Under the pieces are notes generated by a model. The model saw only the letters and a list, made by a program, of their open reading frames with translations, searched no databases and was not told the origin of the DNA. A program made the translations under genes and the position numbers. A DNA stretch of 64,000 bases. Origin: Streptomyces uncialis (GTDB lineage Bacteria > Actinomycetota > Actinomycetes > Streptomycetales > Streptomycetaceae). Shown in pieces: positions 44,377-52,928 of the stretch (within the stretch, counting starts at the first letter, position 1; each line of letters begins with the position of its first letter). The stretch spans positions 1 through 64,000 of the forward strand of contig NZ_LFBV01000011.1 in assembly GCF_001905345.1 (NCBI RefSeq), in the 5' to 3' direction.

Positions 44377-44417
44377 GTCCGAATTCTACCTATTGGTAGC
44401 TTCACCCGCTTGGTGAA
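44377..44417 (-). promoter_or_regulatory. Leaderless promoter and paired palindromes of the FHA-ABC operon
   Basis: Minus strand: TAGAAT, six bases, then ATG 44376. Immediately upstream is CTACC-aata-GGTAG (44386-44399), and 1 nt further TTCACC-aagcg-GGTGAA (44401-44417). Two adjacent dyads over a promoter suggest repressor or activator binding. Confidence 0.5.
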
Positions 44418-44466
44418 CTCCCCCGCCCACCCGACGGTTGCCCGGCCCCACCCGACGCCCGTGCCC

Positions 44467-45072
44467 CTACGGCCCCGCGAACGCCATGACCCCGACCGGA
44501 ACGCCCGCCGGGGAAACGGCCTCGATGACCCGTTCCGCCGCGTCCGGCCCGCCCACCCCGTAGAACTCGATGAGCTGGAGCGCGGGGCCCAGCTCGGCGG
44601 CCACCCGGGCGGCGGTCTCTTCGTCGGGTACGGCGACGAGCGTGACCCGCCCGCCGCCGGGCTTGGCGTGGACGACACGGTCGGCGACGGGGTCGGCACC
44701 CTCGTGGACGACGAGGAACGCGTCGGACAGCACCTCGCCCGCCTCGAACCGGGCCTTGTACGCGGCGATCGGGGTCAGCGACTCGAAGCCGTAGTAGATC
44801 GCGCCGACGGGGGCCCGGCCGTCGACCGCGCGGGCGACCCGCGCGTGCCACACGGCCCCGAAGCTGCCGCACAGTTCGATCCGGTCCACGCCCTCGGCCA
44901 CCAGCCGCACGGCGAGTTCGACGGCCTGGGCCGGGTCCCCTACGGCGCGGACGCGGGTCCGTCCGTGCGTGTTCCCGACCACCAGGAGATCGACGGAGGG
45001 GTCCCCGCCCTCCTCCTCGTAGATGACGACCTTGTTCCTCGCGGTGTCCCTGGTCGTGCGGGTGTCCGACAT
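44467..45072 (-). CDS. DUF6506 family protein
   Basis: A 201-aa soluble protein. Residues 15-115 match the DUF6506 type: KVVIYEEEGGDPSVD, VGDPAQAVELAVRLVAEGVDRIELCGSFG and PVGAIYYGFES (in pieces). A second half with VTLVAVPDEETAARVAAELG resembles a ligand-binding alpha/beta lobe. Function unknown. ATG 45072 follows GGAGGGACAG. Monocistronic by spacing, on the same strand as its neighbours. Confidence 0.68.
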   Translation of the reverse strand: MSDTRTTRDTARNKVVIYEEEGGDPSVDLLVVGNTHGRTRVRAVGDPAQAVELAVRLVAEGVDRIELCGSFGAVWHARVARAVDGRAPVGAIYYGFESLTPIAAYKARFEAGEVLSDAFLVVHEGADPVADRVVHAKPGGGRVTLVAVPDEETAARVAAELGPALQLIEFYGVGGPDAAERVIEAVSPAGVPVGVMAFAGP

Positions 45073-45168
45073 GACGCTGTCCCTCCGTCGATGGCGCCGG
45101 TCGCGCCGACAGGGAACAGCCTGCAACCTCAACCAATCTAGAGGTCAAGCGGATCGCGCGGGTGCCGG

Positions 45169-46446
45169 TCAGCGTCGCGCGGCGAGCCGCTCCACGGTCC
45201 GCGCCACGGGCAGCACACCGTCCTCGCCGGCGAGCCGCGCGGCCAGCGCGCGGGCGCGGGTCCGATGGGTCGAGTCCTGGGCGGTGGCGCGGACGAGCGC
45301 CGCCGTCAGCCGGTCCGCGCTCCCCGGCCGCTCGGTGAGCGTCCGCAGCGGCACGATGTCCGGCGCGACCCCGAGCGCGCGCAGCCGCGCCGACCAGAAC
45401 GCGGCGTCGAACTGCACGGGCAGCGGCACCGAGGGCACCCCGGCGCGCAGCGCCGCCGCCGTGGTCCCGGCGCCCGCGTGATGGACGACCGCGGCGGTCC
45501 GCGGGAACAGCACGGAGTGCGGGAGTTCGCCGACGGTCAGCATGTCGTCGCCGTCCGCGGCGAGTCCGCTCCAGCCCCGCTGGATCACCCCGCGCAGCCC
45601 GGCGGCCCGCAGCGCCCCCACGATGGTGGCGCTCAGCCGCTCGGGGTCGGGCGCGGTCGCGCTGCCCAGCCCCACGTACACCGGGGGCGGTCCCGCGTCG
45701 ATGAACTTCGCGACCTCGTCCGGGAGTTCGGCGTCCGGGGGATCGTACGACCACCAGTAGCCGTCGACGGTGAGGCCGGGCCGCCAGTCGCGGGGGCGGG
45801 GCACGAGCAGCGGGCTGAAGCCGTGGTGCACCGGCAGCAGGCGGCGGTCCCGGGCGCGGCGGGCGGCGTGGACGCCGACCGGCGGGGCGCCGAGCCGGGC
45901 CCGCAGGGCGCGGGTGGAGTCGGCGAAGAGCCGGTCGAGCCCGGCGTTCACCGCGTGGGCGCCGAGCCGGTTGCCCAGCGGCCCGAACGAGCGGGCGCCG
46001 AGCAGCGGCGGGGCGAACACCCTCGTGGGCGACTGGGGTTGGAGGTGCAGTTCGGCGGCCGGGAGTCCGAGGCCGTCCGCGACGGCGTGGCCGAGCGGGG
46101 CGATCGCGGGGGCCAGCAGCAGCACATCGCTGTGCCCGGCGGCTGCCAGGAGGTCGTCGGCGAGTGCCCCGACCTGTTCCCTGACCAGGGCGAACAGCCG
46201 GTTCATCTTGCCGATCCCGCTGCCGCTGCGGTGCAGGTCCTGGCCCTTCGCGGAGGCGAGTACGGCACGCGGGTCGAGCGGCAGCGGACGGAAGTCCAGT
46301 CCGGCGCGCGCGGCGAGCGGGGCGAACCGCGCGTGGGTCACGAGGGTCACCTCGTGACCGGCCAGCGCCAGCCCGTGGCCCAGCCCGGTGAAGGGGGCGA
46401 CATCGCCCCGGGAACCCGCTGTCATGACCGCTACTCGCACGGACAT
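45169..46446 (-). CDS. GT1-family glycosyltransferase (sterol glucosyltransferase / MGT-like)
   Basis: A 425-aa GT-B glycosyltransferase. The N-terminus VRVAVMTAGSRGDVAPFTGLGHGLALAGHEVTLVTH (in part) is typical of GT28/GT1 enzymes, and the C-terminal donor site has PPPVYVGLGSATAPDPE, VGELPHSVLFPRTAAVVHHAGAGTTAAALRAGVPSVPLP (in part), close to the HAGxGT motif. It attaches a sugar from a nucleotide donor to a lipid, sterol or antibiotic; acceptor unknown. ATG 46446 has no strong ribosome site. No biosynthetic cluster is adjacent, so a resistance or self-protection role is only a possibility. Confidence 0.9.
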   Translation of the reverse strand: MSVRVAVMTAGSRGDVAPFTGLGHGLALAGHEVTLVTHARFAPLAARAGLDFRPLPLDPRAVLASAKGQDLHRSGSGIGKMNRLFALVREQVGALADDLLAAAGHSDVLLLAPAIAPLGHAVADGLGLPAAELHLQPQSPTRVFAPPLLGARSFGPLGNRLGAHAVNAGLDRLFADSTRALRARLGAPPVGVHAARRARDRRLLPVHHGFSPLLVPRPRDWRPGLTVDGYWWSYDPPDAELPDEVAKFIDAGPPPVYVGLGSATAPDPERLSATIVGALRAAGLRGVIQRGWSGLAADGDDMLTVGELPHSVLFPRTAAVVHHAGAGTTAAALRAGVPSVPLPVQFDAAFWSARLRALGVAPDIVPLRTLTERPGSADRLTAALVRATAQDSTHRTRARALAARLAGEDGVLPVARTVERLAARR

Positions 46447-46619
46447 CAGTATGGCGGACCCGCGATCGCGACGTGCCGGGAGGGCCGATCTTGTACGCCC
46501 ACCAGGCCAGTTGCGTCTGAGACCACCGGCTTCGCCACACCTGCCGCCACCGGCTTCGTCGCCCCTACCGCTGCCCGGCCGTCGCCTCTCCACGGCCGCC
46601 CGGCCACGTCGCCTCTGCG

Positions 46620-47372
46620 CTACCGGGCCCGGTCGGTCTCACCCCGGCCTGCCGGGAGCCTGACGACCACCAGCGCGAGACCGGCGAGGGTGACGTTACG
46701 GCTGGCGGCGTCGAGCCCGTTCCAGTCGGACGACTGCCACATGGCGAACCACTCGCCGCCGATACCGATGAACCCGAGCCCGAAGAGCAGCAGGACCATC
46801 ACCAGTCCGAGGGTGGCGACGGCGCGGGCACGTTCGAGGGCGTCGCCGTCCTGGGTACCCGGCGCGTTCCGGGCGCCGCCCGTGAGAGCCCGCAGCCACA
46901 GCCACCCGGCGGCCAGCAGGACCAGGGCCGCCAGGGTCTCCCACACGATGATGGCGACGTACGCGAGATCGGCGAGCGTAGGGGATTCGACGGCCCGCCA
47001 CATCAGGTCCTCGTCCTTGAACGTCGTGTCCATCGCGAGGACATGCCGGACGAACTGCTGGTTGGTCCCGAAGTCGGTGATGTTGCCGAACGCGACGAGG
47101 GCCATGTAGACGGCGACGGTCACGGTCAGCGCGGCGGCGGCGACCGGCAGGGTGCCGAGCGCCCGCACCCGGCCGCGCCGACCACTCGTCCGGCCACCTG
47201 TCCGGTCGCCGCCCTCGTCCTTCCCCGGCATCGCCGCCTCGGCACGCGCACCCGCCGTGCCGCCGGGACCGACCGCGCTACCCACCCCGTCCCGACCGTC
47301 CGCGTCGACCCCGCCCGCACCGCCGCCCGCACCGCGCCTGTCGCGCCCGTCATCCGTCGTGCCGTCCGTCAT
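46620..47372 (-). CDS. DUF2165 family membrane protein
   Basis: A 250-aa membrane protein. The N-terminal ~70 residues are Gly/Asp/Arg-rich and disordered. Then come four helices: LPVAAAALTVTVAVYMALVAF, LAYVAIIVWETLAALVLLAAGW, TLGLVMVLLLFGLGFIGIGG and a last one, with the DUF2165 signatures NITDFGTNQQFVRHVLAMDTTF and GEWFAMWQSSDWNGLD (in part). Function unknown. ATG 47372 follows GGAGGACGGC. Confidence 0.8.
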   Translation of the reverse strand: MTDGTTDDGRDRRGAGGGAGGVDADGRDGVGSAVGPGGTAGARAEAAMPGKDEGGDRTGGRTSGRRGRVRALGTLPVAAAALTVTVAVYMALVAFGNITDFGTNQQFVRHVLAMDTTFKDEDLMWRAVESPTLADLAYVAIIVWETLAALVLLAAGWLWLRALTGGARNAPGTQDGDALERARAVATLGLVMVLLLFGLGFIGIGGEWFAMWQSSDWNGLDAASRNVTLAGLALVVVRLPAGRGETDRAR

Positions 47373-47687
47373 GCCGTCCTCCGTGACCGATTCCCGCCCA
47401 TGAACAAGGCGCTCTCCTGCTGAGGTTGGGGCTACGCCCCTCTCCGCAAACCGTCGCACGGACGACTCGCGGCCGTCTCGCGGCCCTCGCCCGCCGACGG
47501 ACGGCCGCCGGACCGCTGGTGGACCGCTGGTGGACCGCGCCCACCGGTCCGCGCGGACGGAAGCCCCACGACCCCGTCGGAACGGCACCCCATCGCCTTC
47601 GCCAGGATCCTCCGTAGGGTGAAAATGGACCACCGATGGTGATCCGGACCCACGCGCGCGGACGGTCCGCCGATCTAGCGTTCGGGC
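47373..47687. other. Divergent gap DUF2165 / fucosidase
   Basis: No gene. The 12-mer GGACCGCTGGTG occurs twice in tandem near 47510-47535. TAGCGT lies 6 nt before the fucosidase ATG (leaderless). ACCA-ccga-TGGT near 47629-47640 may be an operator. Confidence 0.4.
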
Positions 47688-48962
47688 ATGTCCACACAGC
47701 CCTGGTTCCGTGACGCGAAGTTGGGCGTCTTCGTCCATTACGGCGTCTACGCCGTCGACTCGGTGGCCGAGTCCTGGTCCTTCTACAACGGCGAGGTCCC
47801 GCACGAGCGGTACATGAGTCAGCTCGGCCGTTTCACCGCGTCGCGCTACGACCCGGCCGGGTGGGCGGACCTGTTCGCGCGGGCGGGCGCCCGCTACGCG
47901 GTTCTCACCGCGCGCCACCACGACGGGGTGGCGCTCTGGGACTCCGGCCAGGGCGGACTCGACGTCGTCCGGCACACCCCGGCGGGCCGGGACCTGATCG
48001 CCGGGTACGCGCACGCGCTGCGGGAACGGGGGCTGAAGGTGGGCCTCTACTACTCGCACTCGGACTGGAACCACCCCGACTACCCGACGGTCGTCCACCC
48101 CGACCCGCCCGCGCACGACGACATCCTGGCCAGTGCGTACGTCACCCCACAGAACGGGGTGGAGGACCCGGCGGCGTGGGCGCGGTATCTGGCGTACCGG
48201 GACGGCCAGGTGGCCGAGCTGATCGAGCGGTACCGCCCGGACCTGCTGTGGTTCGACGGTGAATGGGAGCGGTCACCGGAGCAGTGGCGGATGGCCGAAC
48301 TGGCGGGGCTGATCCGGGCGGCGGCCCCGGACACCATGGCGAACGCCCGGCTGACGGGACACGGCGACTACGCGACCCCGGAGCAGGGACTGCCGGTGCG
48401 GGCCCCGGACGGCCCCTGGGAACTGTGCCTGACCGTCAACGACTCCTGGGGGTACCGGCAGGGCGACGACAACCACAAGTCCGTGGCGCTGCTGGTGCGT
48501 TACCTCACGGAGACGATCGCGATGGGCGGCAATCTGCTGCTCGACGTGGGGCCCCGGGAGGACGGCACGATCTCGGCCGCGCAGACGGAGCGGCTCACCG
48601 GCCTCGGTGACTGGATACGCGCCCACGCGGACGCCGTGCACGGCACGGTCGCGGGCCTGCCGCCGGGCCACCACTACGGACCGAGCACCCTCTCGGCGGA
48701 CCGCCGCACCCTGTACCTGATGTGCTTCGACGTACCGCGCGAGTCGGTGACGGTACGCGGGCTGCGGACCCCGGTGAAGCGGGTGAGCGTGCTCGGCACG
48801 GGCGCGGAGCTGGGGCACCGGGTCGTCGGCGGGCTGCACGAGGTGCCGGGGATGACCTGGATCGACGCGCCGGGGCCCGGGGACGTCGATCCGTGCGCGA
48901 CCGTCCTCGCCGTGGAGCTGGACGGCGAGCTGGACCTGTATCAGGGCACCGGGCTGCGCTGA
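47688..48962 (+). CDS. GH29 alpha-L-fucosidase
   Basis: A 424-aa glycoside hydrolase family 29 enzyme releasing alpha-L-fucose. Family motifs: FRDAKLGVFVHYGVYAV, AVLTARHHDGVALWDS, VGLYYSHSDWNHPDY and the nucleophile Asp in DLLWFDGEWE; then NLLLDVGPREDGTI. No signal peptide, so it acts on imported fucosides. ATG 47688 fits a leaderless start (TAGCGT, 6 nt). Its 3' end overlaps the convergent AraC regulator gene by 22 nt. Confidence 0.93.
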   Translation: MSTQPWFRDAKLGVFVHYGVYAVDSVAESWSFYNGEVPHERYMSQLGRFTASRYDPAGWADLFARAGARYAVLTARHHDGVALWDSGQGGLDVVRHTPAGRDLIAGYAHALRERGLKVGLYYSHSDWNHPDYPTVVHPDPPAHDDILASAYVTPQNGVEDPAAWARYLAYRDGQVAELIERYRPDLLWFDGEWERSPEQWRMAELAGLIRAAAPDTMANARLTGHGDYATPEQGLPVRAPDGPWELCLTVNDSWGYRQGDDNHKSVALLVRYLTETIAMGGNLLLDVGPREDGTISAAQTERLTGLGDWIRAHADAVHGTVAGLPPGHHYGPSTLSADRRTLYLMCFDVPRESVTVRGLRTPVKRVSVLGTGAELGHRVVGGLHEVPGMTWIDAPGPGDVDPCATVLAVELDGELDLYQGTGLR

Positions 48963-49762
48963 TCCCCGCCGGGCGCGCGGGCGGCGGCGCGCAGCGCGCG
49001 GGGCGAGGCGCCGAACTCCCGGTGGCACGCCTTGTTGAACGCCTGGAGGTCGGCGATGCCGACGGCGTCGGCCACCGCGCGGACGGTGAGCGTCGACTCG
49101 CGCAGCAGATGCCGGGCGCGGGCCATCCGCCGCGCACGGACGTAGGCGACCACCGTACGGCCGGTCTCGGCGCGGAAGAGCCTGGTCAGGTGGTTGTGCG
49201 AGACCCCGGCGACCCGGGCCAGGTCGGGCACCGCGAGGGGGCCCGCCAGATGTGCCTCGACATGGGCGATCGCGGCGGCGACCGGGCCGGGCGCCTGGGC
49301 GGACCCGCCGGGCGCGCCGAGTTCCGCGACCCGCCACAGTGCCGTCCACACCTCGGCGGCGGCCCGTACGGGGTTGCGCGGGGCGATGGCGACGGCCTGG
49401 CGCAGCAGCCCCGTGAGGGCCGGGGTCTCGGCCCCGGCGTCCTGGAGGAGGGGGACCCGGGTGGACCCTCCGGTGCCGGGCAGGGCGAAGTGGACGAACA
49501 GGTGCTCGGAGCGGCCCCGGTAGCGGTAGCGGACCTCGGTGCCGGGCGGCACCAGGCTGACCCGGCCGGGCCGGATGGTGTGGGACAGACCGCCGACGAC
49601 GAGTTCGGCGCTGTACGTGTAGAGGTGGAGCTGCCACAGGTCCGGCAGCCGGAAGACGTCGGTCGTGGTGTGGGTGCCGTGGACCCCGGTGCCGAGGCTC
49701 GCGACCCGGGGCGGGGTGTCCAGCGGGACCGCCACGGTCGGCGGCTCGGCTGCGCTGCTCAT
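48941..49762 (-). CDS. AraC-family transcriptional regulator
   Basis: A 273-aa regulator. N-terminal cupin-like sugar-binding domain (about 40-110: VVGGLSHTIRPGRVSLVPPG) and C-terminal double HTH: LAVPDLARVAGVSHNHLTRLFRAETGRTVV and VRAVADAVGIADLQAFNKACHREFGASP (in part). A regulator of sugar use, plausibly the adjacent fucosidase. TAACTT lies 6 nt before ATG 49762 with no Shine-Dalgarno: leaderless. The stop region overlaps the fucosidase gene end by 22 nt on the opposite strand. Confidence 0.9.
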   Translation of the reverse strand: MSSAAEPPTVAVPLDTPPRVASLGTGVHGTHTTTDVFRLPDLWQLHLYTYSAELVVGGLSHTIRPGRVSLVPPGTEVRYRYRGRSEHLFVHFALPGTGGSTRVPLLQDAGAETPALTGLLRQAVAIAPRNPVRAAAEVWTALWRVAELGAPGGSAQAPGPVAAAIAHVEAHLAGPLAVPDLARVAGVSHNHLTRLFRAETGRTVVAYVRARRMARARHLLRESTLTVRAVADAVGIADLQAFNKACHREFGASPRALRAAARAPGGDQRSPVP

Positions 49763-49855
49763 GGTGAGAAGTTACCAGCGGGGACGCGCGCGGATGCGGG
49801 AGTGGCCCGGGCGGGTGAAGCTGAAGACGGAACAACCCTCTAGGGAGGTGGGCTC

Positions 49856-50050
49856 ATGTCCATGATGGACAAGCTCAAAAACATGCTCAAGGGGCATGAG
49901 GACCAGACGTCGAAGGGCGTCGACAAGGCGGGAGACGCCATCGACGACAGGACGCAGGGCAAGTACCAGGGCCAGGTCGACAAGGGCCAGGACGCGCTGA
50001 AGGACCGGCTCGGCGACCAGGACCGGGGCCAGCAGCCACCGCGGGCCTGA
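49856..50050 (+). CDS. Small CsbD/MT0933-like antitoxin-type protein
   Basis: A 64-aa hydrophilic protein: MSMMDKLKNMLKGHEDQTSK then KGVDKAGDAIDDRTQGKYQG and QVDKGQDALKDRLG. This fits the Rv0909/MT0933 antitoxin and CsbD-like stress families, rich in Lys/Asp/Gln. There is no toxin-like gene adjacent, so a general stress-protein role is as likely as an antitoxin role. ATG 49856 follows GGGAGGTG. Monocistronic. Confidence 0.75.
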   Translation: MSMMDKLKNMLKGHEDQTSKGVDKAGDAIDDRTQGKYQGQVDKGQDALKDRLGDQDRGQQPPRA

Positions 50051-50118
50051 CCCGTCGGCCCCGCCCGGTCCGGTGCCGCCGGCTACGGCCCTCCGGACCA
50101 GGCGGCCGGCGTGCGCGC

Positions 50119-50541
50119 TCACCACCGGGCCGCGCCGGCGGACATCGCGTACGGGTCGCGCATCCGGCGCATCCGCAGGGTGTCCACGGACTCCGCCATC
50201 AGCTCGTACTCCGTGGTCTCGTCCTGGGCGGAGAACCGCATCAGCCGCCCCTGGGAGAGCTCCTCCGCGACCCGGTCCTGCCGGTAGGTGTCGTGGCACC
50301 AGTCACGCAGCACGGCCGGTACATCCGCCGTGTCGGCGCCGACGGGGGTCAGCGAACCTTCCGGGAAGGCGGCGGTTTCGGGGAGGGGATCGAGGCGGGC
50401 CGCGATCCACAGGGCCCGGTCGCGCAGCCACCACAGGGCCAGTGGCAGGGTGGGGGCCCGGTAGGTACCGAGCGGCACGCCGACCCACTGGCCACCGCAG
50501 ACACCGTAGGCGGTGACGTGGCACAGGAATTCGTCATGCAT
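50119..50541 (-). CDS. Hypothetical protein
   Basis: A 140-aa soluble protein that I do not recognise. Features: HVTAYGVCGGQWVGVPLGT, repeated WWLRDRALWIAARLDPLP, and a C-terminal RMRRMRDPYAM. Trp/Arg-rich, with two cysteines near the N-terminus and one in DWCHDTY. ATG 50541 follows GGAGGTGACC, so it is almost certainly translated. Divergent from the zinc-ribbon gene across a 340-nt gap. Confidence 0.65.
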   Translation of the reverse strand: MHDEFLCHVTAYGVCGGQWVGVPLGTYRAPTLPLALWWLRDRALWIAARLDPLPETAAFPEGSLTPVGADTADVPAVLRDWCHDTYRQDRVAEELSQGRLMRFSAQDETTEYELMAESVDTLRMRRMRDPYAMSAGAARW

Positions 50542-50884
50542 GGTCACCTCCGGGGGCGGTTCAGGACATGGCACATGGACGGCCGCTCGTCGCATGCGCG
50601 TCGTCGCCGTCGTGTACCCCCTCTTCTTTAGTTCACGCCATGACTGTATGTCACCACTCCGATTCGGCCAGTGTGCGGTCCCGGGCGCCCCACGAGTTGA
50701 CCGAAGACTCAACTCACCCACTCCACCAGCGTGTTCGCCACTTCGCGCGGTAACTGACCCTGACCGAAAAGACTCCCGAACAGCGTTCGCCGGAGACGGG
50801 AGCCGGTCCCGCGTACCGTCGGACACAGGGCGGGTGGCGGCGACCGGCGCGCACCCGGACACGGAACGGGAGACCGGGGGACGC
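50542..50884. other. Divergent intergenic region
   Basis: About 340 nt. The stretch 50620-50760 is AT-richer than its surroundings (CTTCTTTAGTTCACG, ATGACTGTATGTC) and probably carries promoters for both neighbours. No gene is supported. Confidence 0.35.
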
Positions 50885-51058
50885 ATGGCGGCGAACGATC
50901 ACGGACAGTCCGACGCGGAGGCGGCCCGCGCCCCGGCGCCGGACATGGGCGGGGAAGCCGCGTGTCTGCTGCACCGGGTGTGCGAGGAGTGCGGACGGCT
51001 CGCCCCGGGCCGCGAGGACCGCTGCTGCGCGCGTTGCGGCGGACCGCTGCCGTCCTGA
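50885..51058 (+). CDS. Small zinc-ribbon-like protein
   Basis: A 57-aa protein from ATG 50885. C-terminal half VCEECGRLAPGREDRCCARCGGPLP holds two CxxC knuckles (CEEC and CARC, written in part), typical of a zinc ribbon. The N-terminal half is acidic (NDHGQSDAEAARAPAPD). A GGAGACCGGGGG tract precedes the start. Ends 10 nt before the convergent NAD(P)-binding gene. No family assigned; possibly a nucleic-acid or protein-binding adaptor. Confidence 0.5.
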   Translation: MAANDHGQSDAEAARAPAPDMGGEAACLLHRVCEECGRLAPGREDRCCARCGGPLPS

Positions 51059-51068
51059 TCCGGCGGGC

Positions 51069-51734
51069 TCAGCGCGCTTCGGAGGCGAGGACGATGTCCT
51101 CGTAGGTGAGGGCGCGGGTACCGGGCTCGGCGGTGGCGAGGGCGTTCACCATCGCGGCGGCGAGCCGTCCGGCGGCGACCGGGCGGTACGGGCGCAGCGG
51201 TCCGGCGCAGAGGGGGCCGAACACCGGGCCGAGCCGGGCGGCGAGGCGTTCGGCGGTGCGCTGTTCGGTCCGCTCCCCGAGCAGCAGGGAGGGCCGGAAG
51301 AGCAGGGTGCTGTCGTACCCGAGGGCGATGATGTCGCGTTCGACGTCCCCCTTGACCCGGAGGTAGAAGTTCCGGGAGGCGGGGTCGGCGCCGACCGACG
51401 AGCACAGGGCGATCCGACGGGCCCCGGCTCCATGGGCACGGTCGGCGACGGCGAGCGTGGCGTCATGGTCGACCGCGCGGAACGCCGTCTGCGACCCGGC
51501 CTTCCTGATGGTGGTGCCCAGCGCGCAGTACACATCGTCCACGGCGGGCACCTCGTCGGCGGTGAGCGTGGCGAAGTCCACGATCCGTACGTCGAGGCGT
51601 GGGTGTTCGCGGTCCAGGGGGCGGCGGACCAGGGCGGTGACCCGGTCGTAGCGGGGGTCGGCCAGCAGCCGGGCGAGGAGATGGCCGCCGACGAGGCCGC
51701 TGGCCCCGGCGAGCAGCGCGGTACGAGTGGGCAT
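51069..51734 (-). CDS. NAD(P)H-binding oxidoreductase (HTATIP2-like)
   Basis: A 221-aa atypical SDR. Cofactor motif ALLAGASGLVGGHLL at the N-terminus, then VYCALGTTIRKAGS and the catalytic region ALCSSVGADPASRNFYLRVKGDVE (in part) with Tyr-X3-Lys as FYLRVKG. NAD(P)-binding Rossmann protein of the YwnB/HTATIP2 type. Substrate unknown. TACGAT lies 5 nt before ATG 51734 with no Shine-Dalgarno: a likely leaderless start. Confidence 0.85.
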   Translation of the reverse strand: MPTRTALLAGASGLVGGHLLARLLADPRYDRVTALVRRPLDREHPRLDVRIVDFATLTADEVPAVDDVYCALGTTIRKAGSQTAFRAVDHDATLAVADRAHGAGARRIALCSSVGADPASRNFYLRVKGDVERDIIALGYDSTLLFRPSLLLGERTEQRTAERLAARLGPVFGPLCAGPLRPYRPVAAGRLAAAMVNALATAEPGTRALTYEDIVLASEAR

Positions 51735-51916
51735 GACGCATCGTAACCACGCGAAGCCGGACCCGGAGACCGCACCCGCCCCGGACGGCCGACACCCCCG
51801 CACACCCGAGCCCTCCCACATCTGACCCATATGCCCGACCCCCAGAACGGACATAAGGTGCATATGTCGGTCCGGTCGCCGGTGACCGTGAACGATCACC
51901 GCCAAGGAGGCACACC

Positions 51917-52405
51917 ATGTCCGAACTCATCGTGATCGGGTACGAGGATCCAGCGGTCGCCCATCAGGCGTACGAAGAGGTCCAGAAACTCCAGAAGGAC
52001 TTCGTGGTCGATCTCTCCGGACTGGCGGTGGTCAGTGTCGACCAGGAAGGCAAGAACCACGTCGAGACGCCCAGCAAGATCGTCGGGGTCTCGGCCGCGT
52101 CCGGTGCGCTGTGGGGCACGATCTTCGGCCTGCTCTTCCTCGTCCCGGCGTTCGGCCTGCTGGCGGGTGCCGCGTTCGGCGGGCTGTTCGGGAAGCTCAG
52201 CAAGTCCGGGATCGACGAGGAGTTCCGGGGGCAGGTGCAGTCCATGCTGAAGCCGGGGGCGGCGGCCGTGGTGATCATGGCCGCGAAGATCACGGAGGAC
52301 AAGTTCGCCGACGCGATGCAGCCGTTCGGCGGAAGGCTGCTGAAGACCTCGCTGAACGCGGAGGACGAGAAGGAACTGGCCGAACACCTCGGCGCGCAGA
52401 GCTGA
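51917..52405 (+). CDS. DUF1269 family protein
   Basis: A 162-aa protein with the DUF1269 pattern: SELIVIGYEDPAVAHQAYEEV, a central hydrophobic stretch (ALWGTIFGLLFLVPAFGLLA, then GAAFGGLFGKL) likely to form a membrane hairpin, and FRGQVQSMLKPGAAAVVIMA. Function unknown; the family is often annotated as stress-related membrane protein. ATG 51917 follows AAGGAGG. Confidence 0.88.
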   Translation: MSELIVIGYEDPAVAHQAYEEVQKLQKDFVVDLSGLAVVSVDQEGKNHVETPSKIVGVSAASGALWGTIFGLLFLVPAFGLLAGAAFGGLFGKLSKSGIDEEFRGQVQSMLKPGAAAVVIMAAKITEDKFADAMQPFGGRLLKTSLNAEDEKELAEHLGAQS

Positions 52406-52928
52406 CCGAAGGAGCGCCCCTCTCCCCGCACACCCGCCCGGCCACGCAAGGGGGTGGGCGGAAATCGCGTTGGAGCGAGGACGGAAAATCCCGACCGGCC
52501 CCGCCCCGAAGAACAAACAGAACGCGCCCCAAAGGGGCGCGAGGAACTACGCGAAAACGAGGGCGACCCGCACCCGAACAACAACACCAGCCAGGCAGCG
52601 CCCCGACAGGGGCGCGGGGAACTGCGCAAACCCACCGAACGACGGCACAGGAACAAGCGCGCCCAGCACGGAGTACCCAGGGGCGCGAGGAACTGCGCAC
52701 CCCACGAACGACGGCACAGCAACGAAGTACGCCCCGCCGGACAGACCTGGGAAGCGCAAGCGAAGGCGACCCGCGAGGAACCGCGAAACCACCGAGCGAC
52801 GGCACTGGGAACAGTCGCGCCCAGCACCGAGTACCCAGGGGCGCGGGGAACTGCGCACCCCACGAACGACGGCACAGGGACAAGTACGCCCACCCGGACA
52901 GACCTCAAAAGCGCAAGCGAAGGCGGAC
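52406..52928. repeat. Array of ~71-79-bp hairpin repeats (cluster 1)
   Basis: Copies of GGGGCGCGGGGAACTGCGC (with variants) start at 52534, 52609, 52680 and 52838; a degenerate copy lies near 52768. The first two carry a GCGCCCC...GGGGCGC stem-loop just before. Blocks 52658-52768 and 52816-52925 are near-identical direct repeats of ~110 bp, offset 158. Frames crossing this are low-complexity artefacts. The same element recurs at 56772-57100. Confidence 0.85.

Noticed and set aside
52290..52883. Long minus-strand frames across repeat cluster 1
   Set aside because: They consist of translated repeats (FPAPLG-type strings) in a non-coding array.
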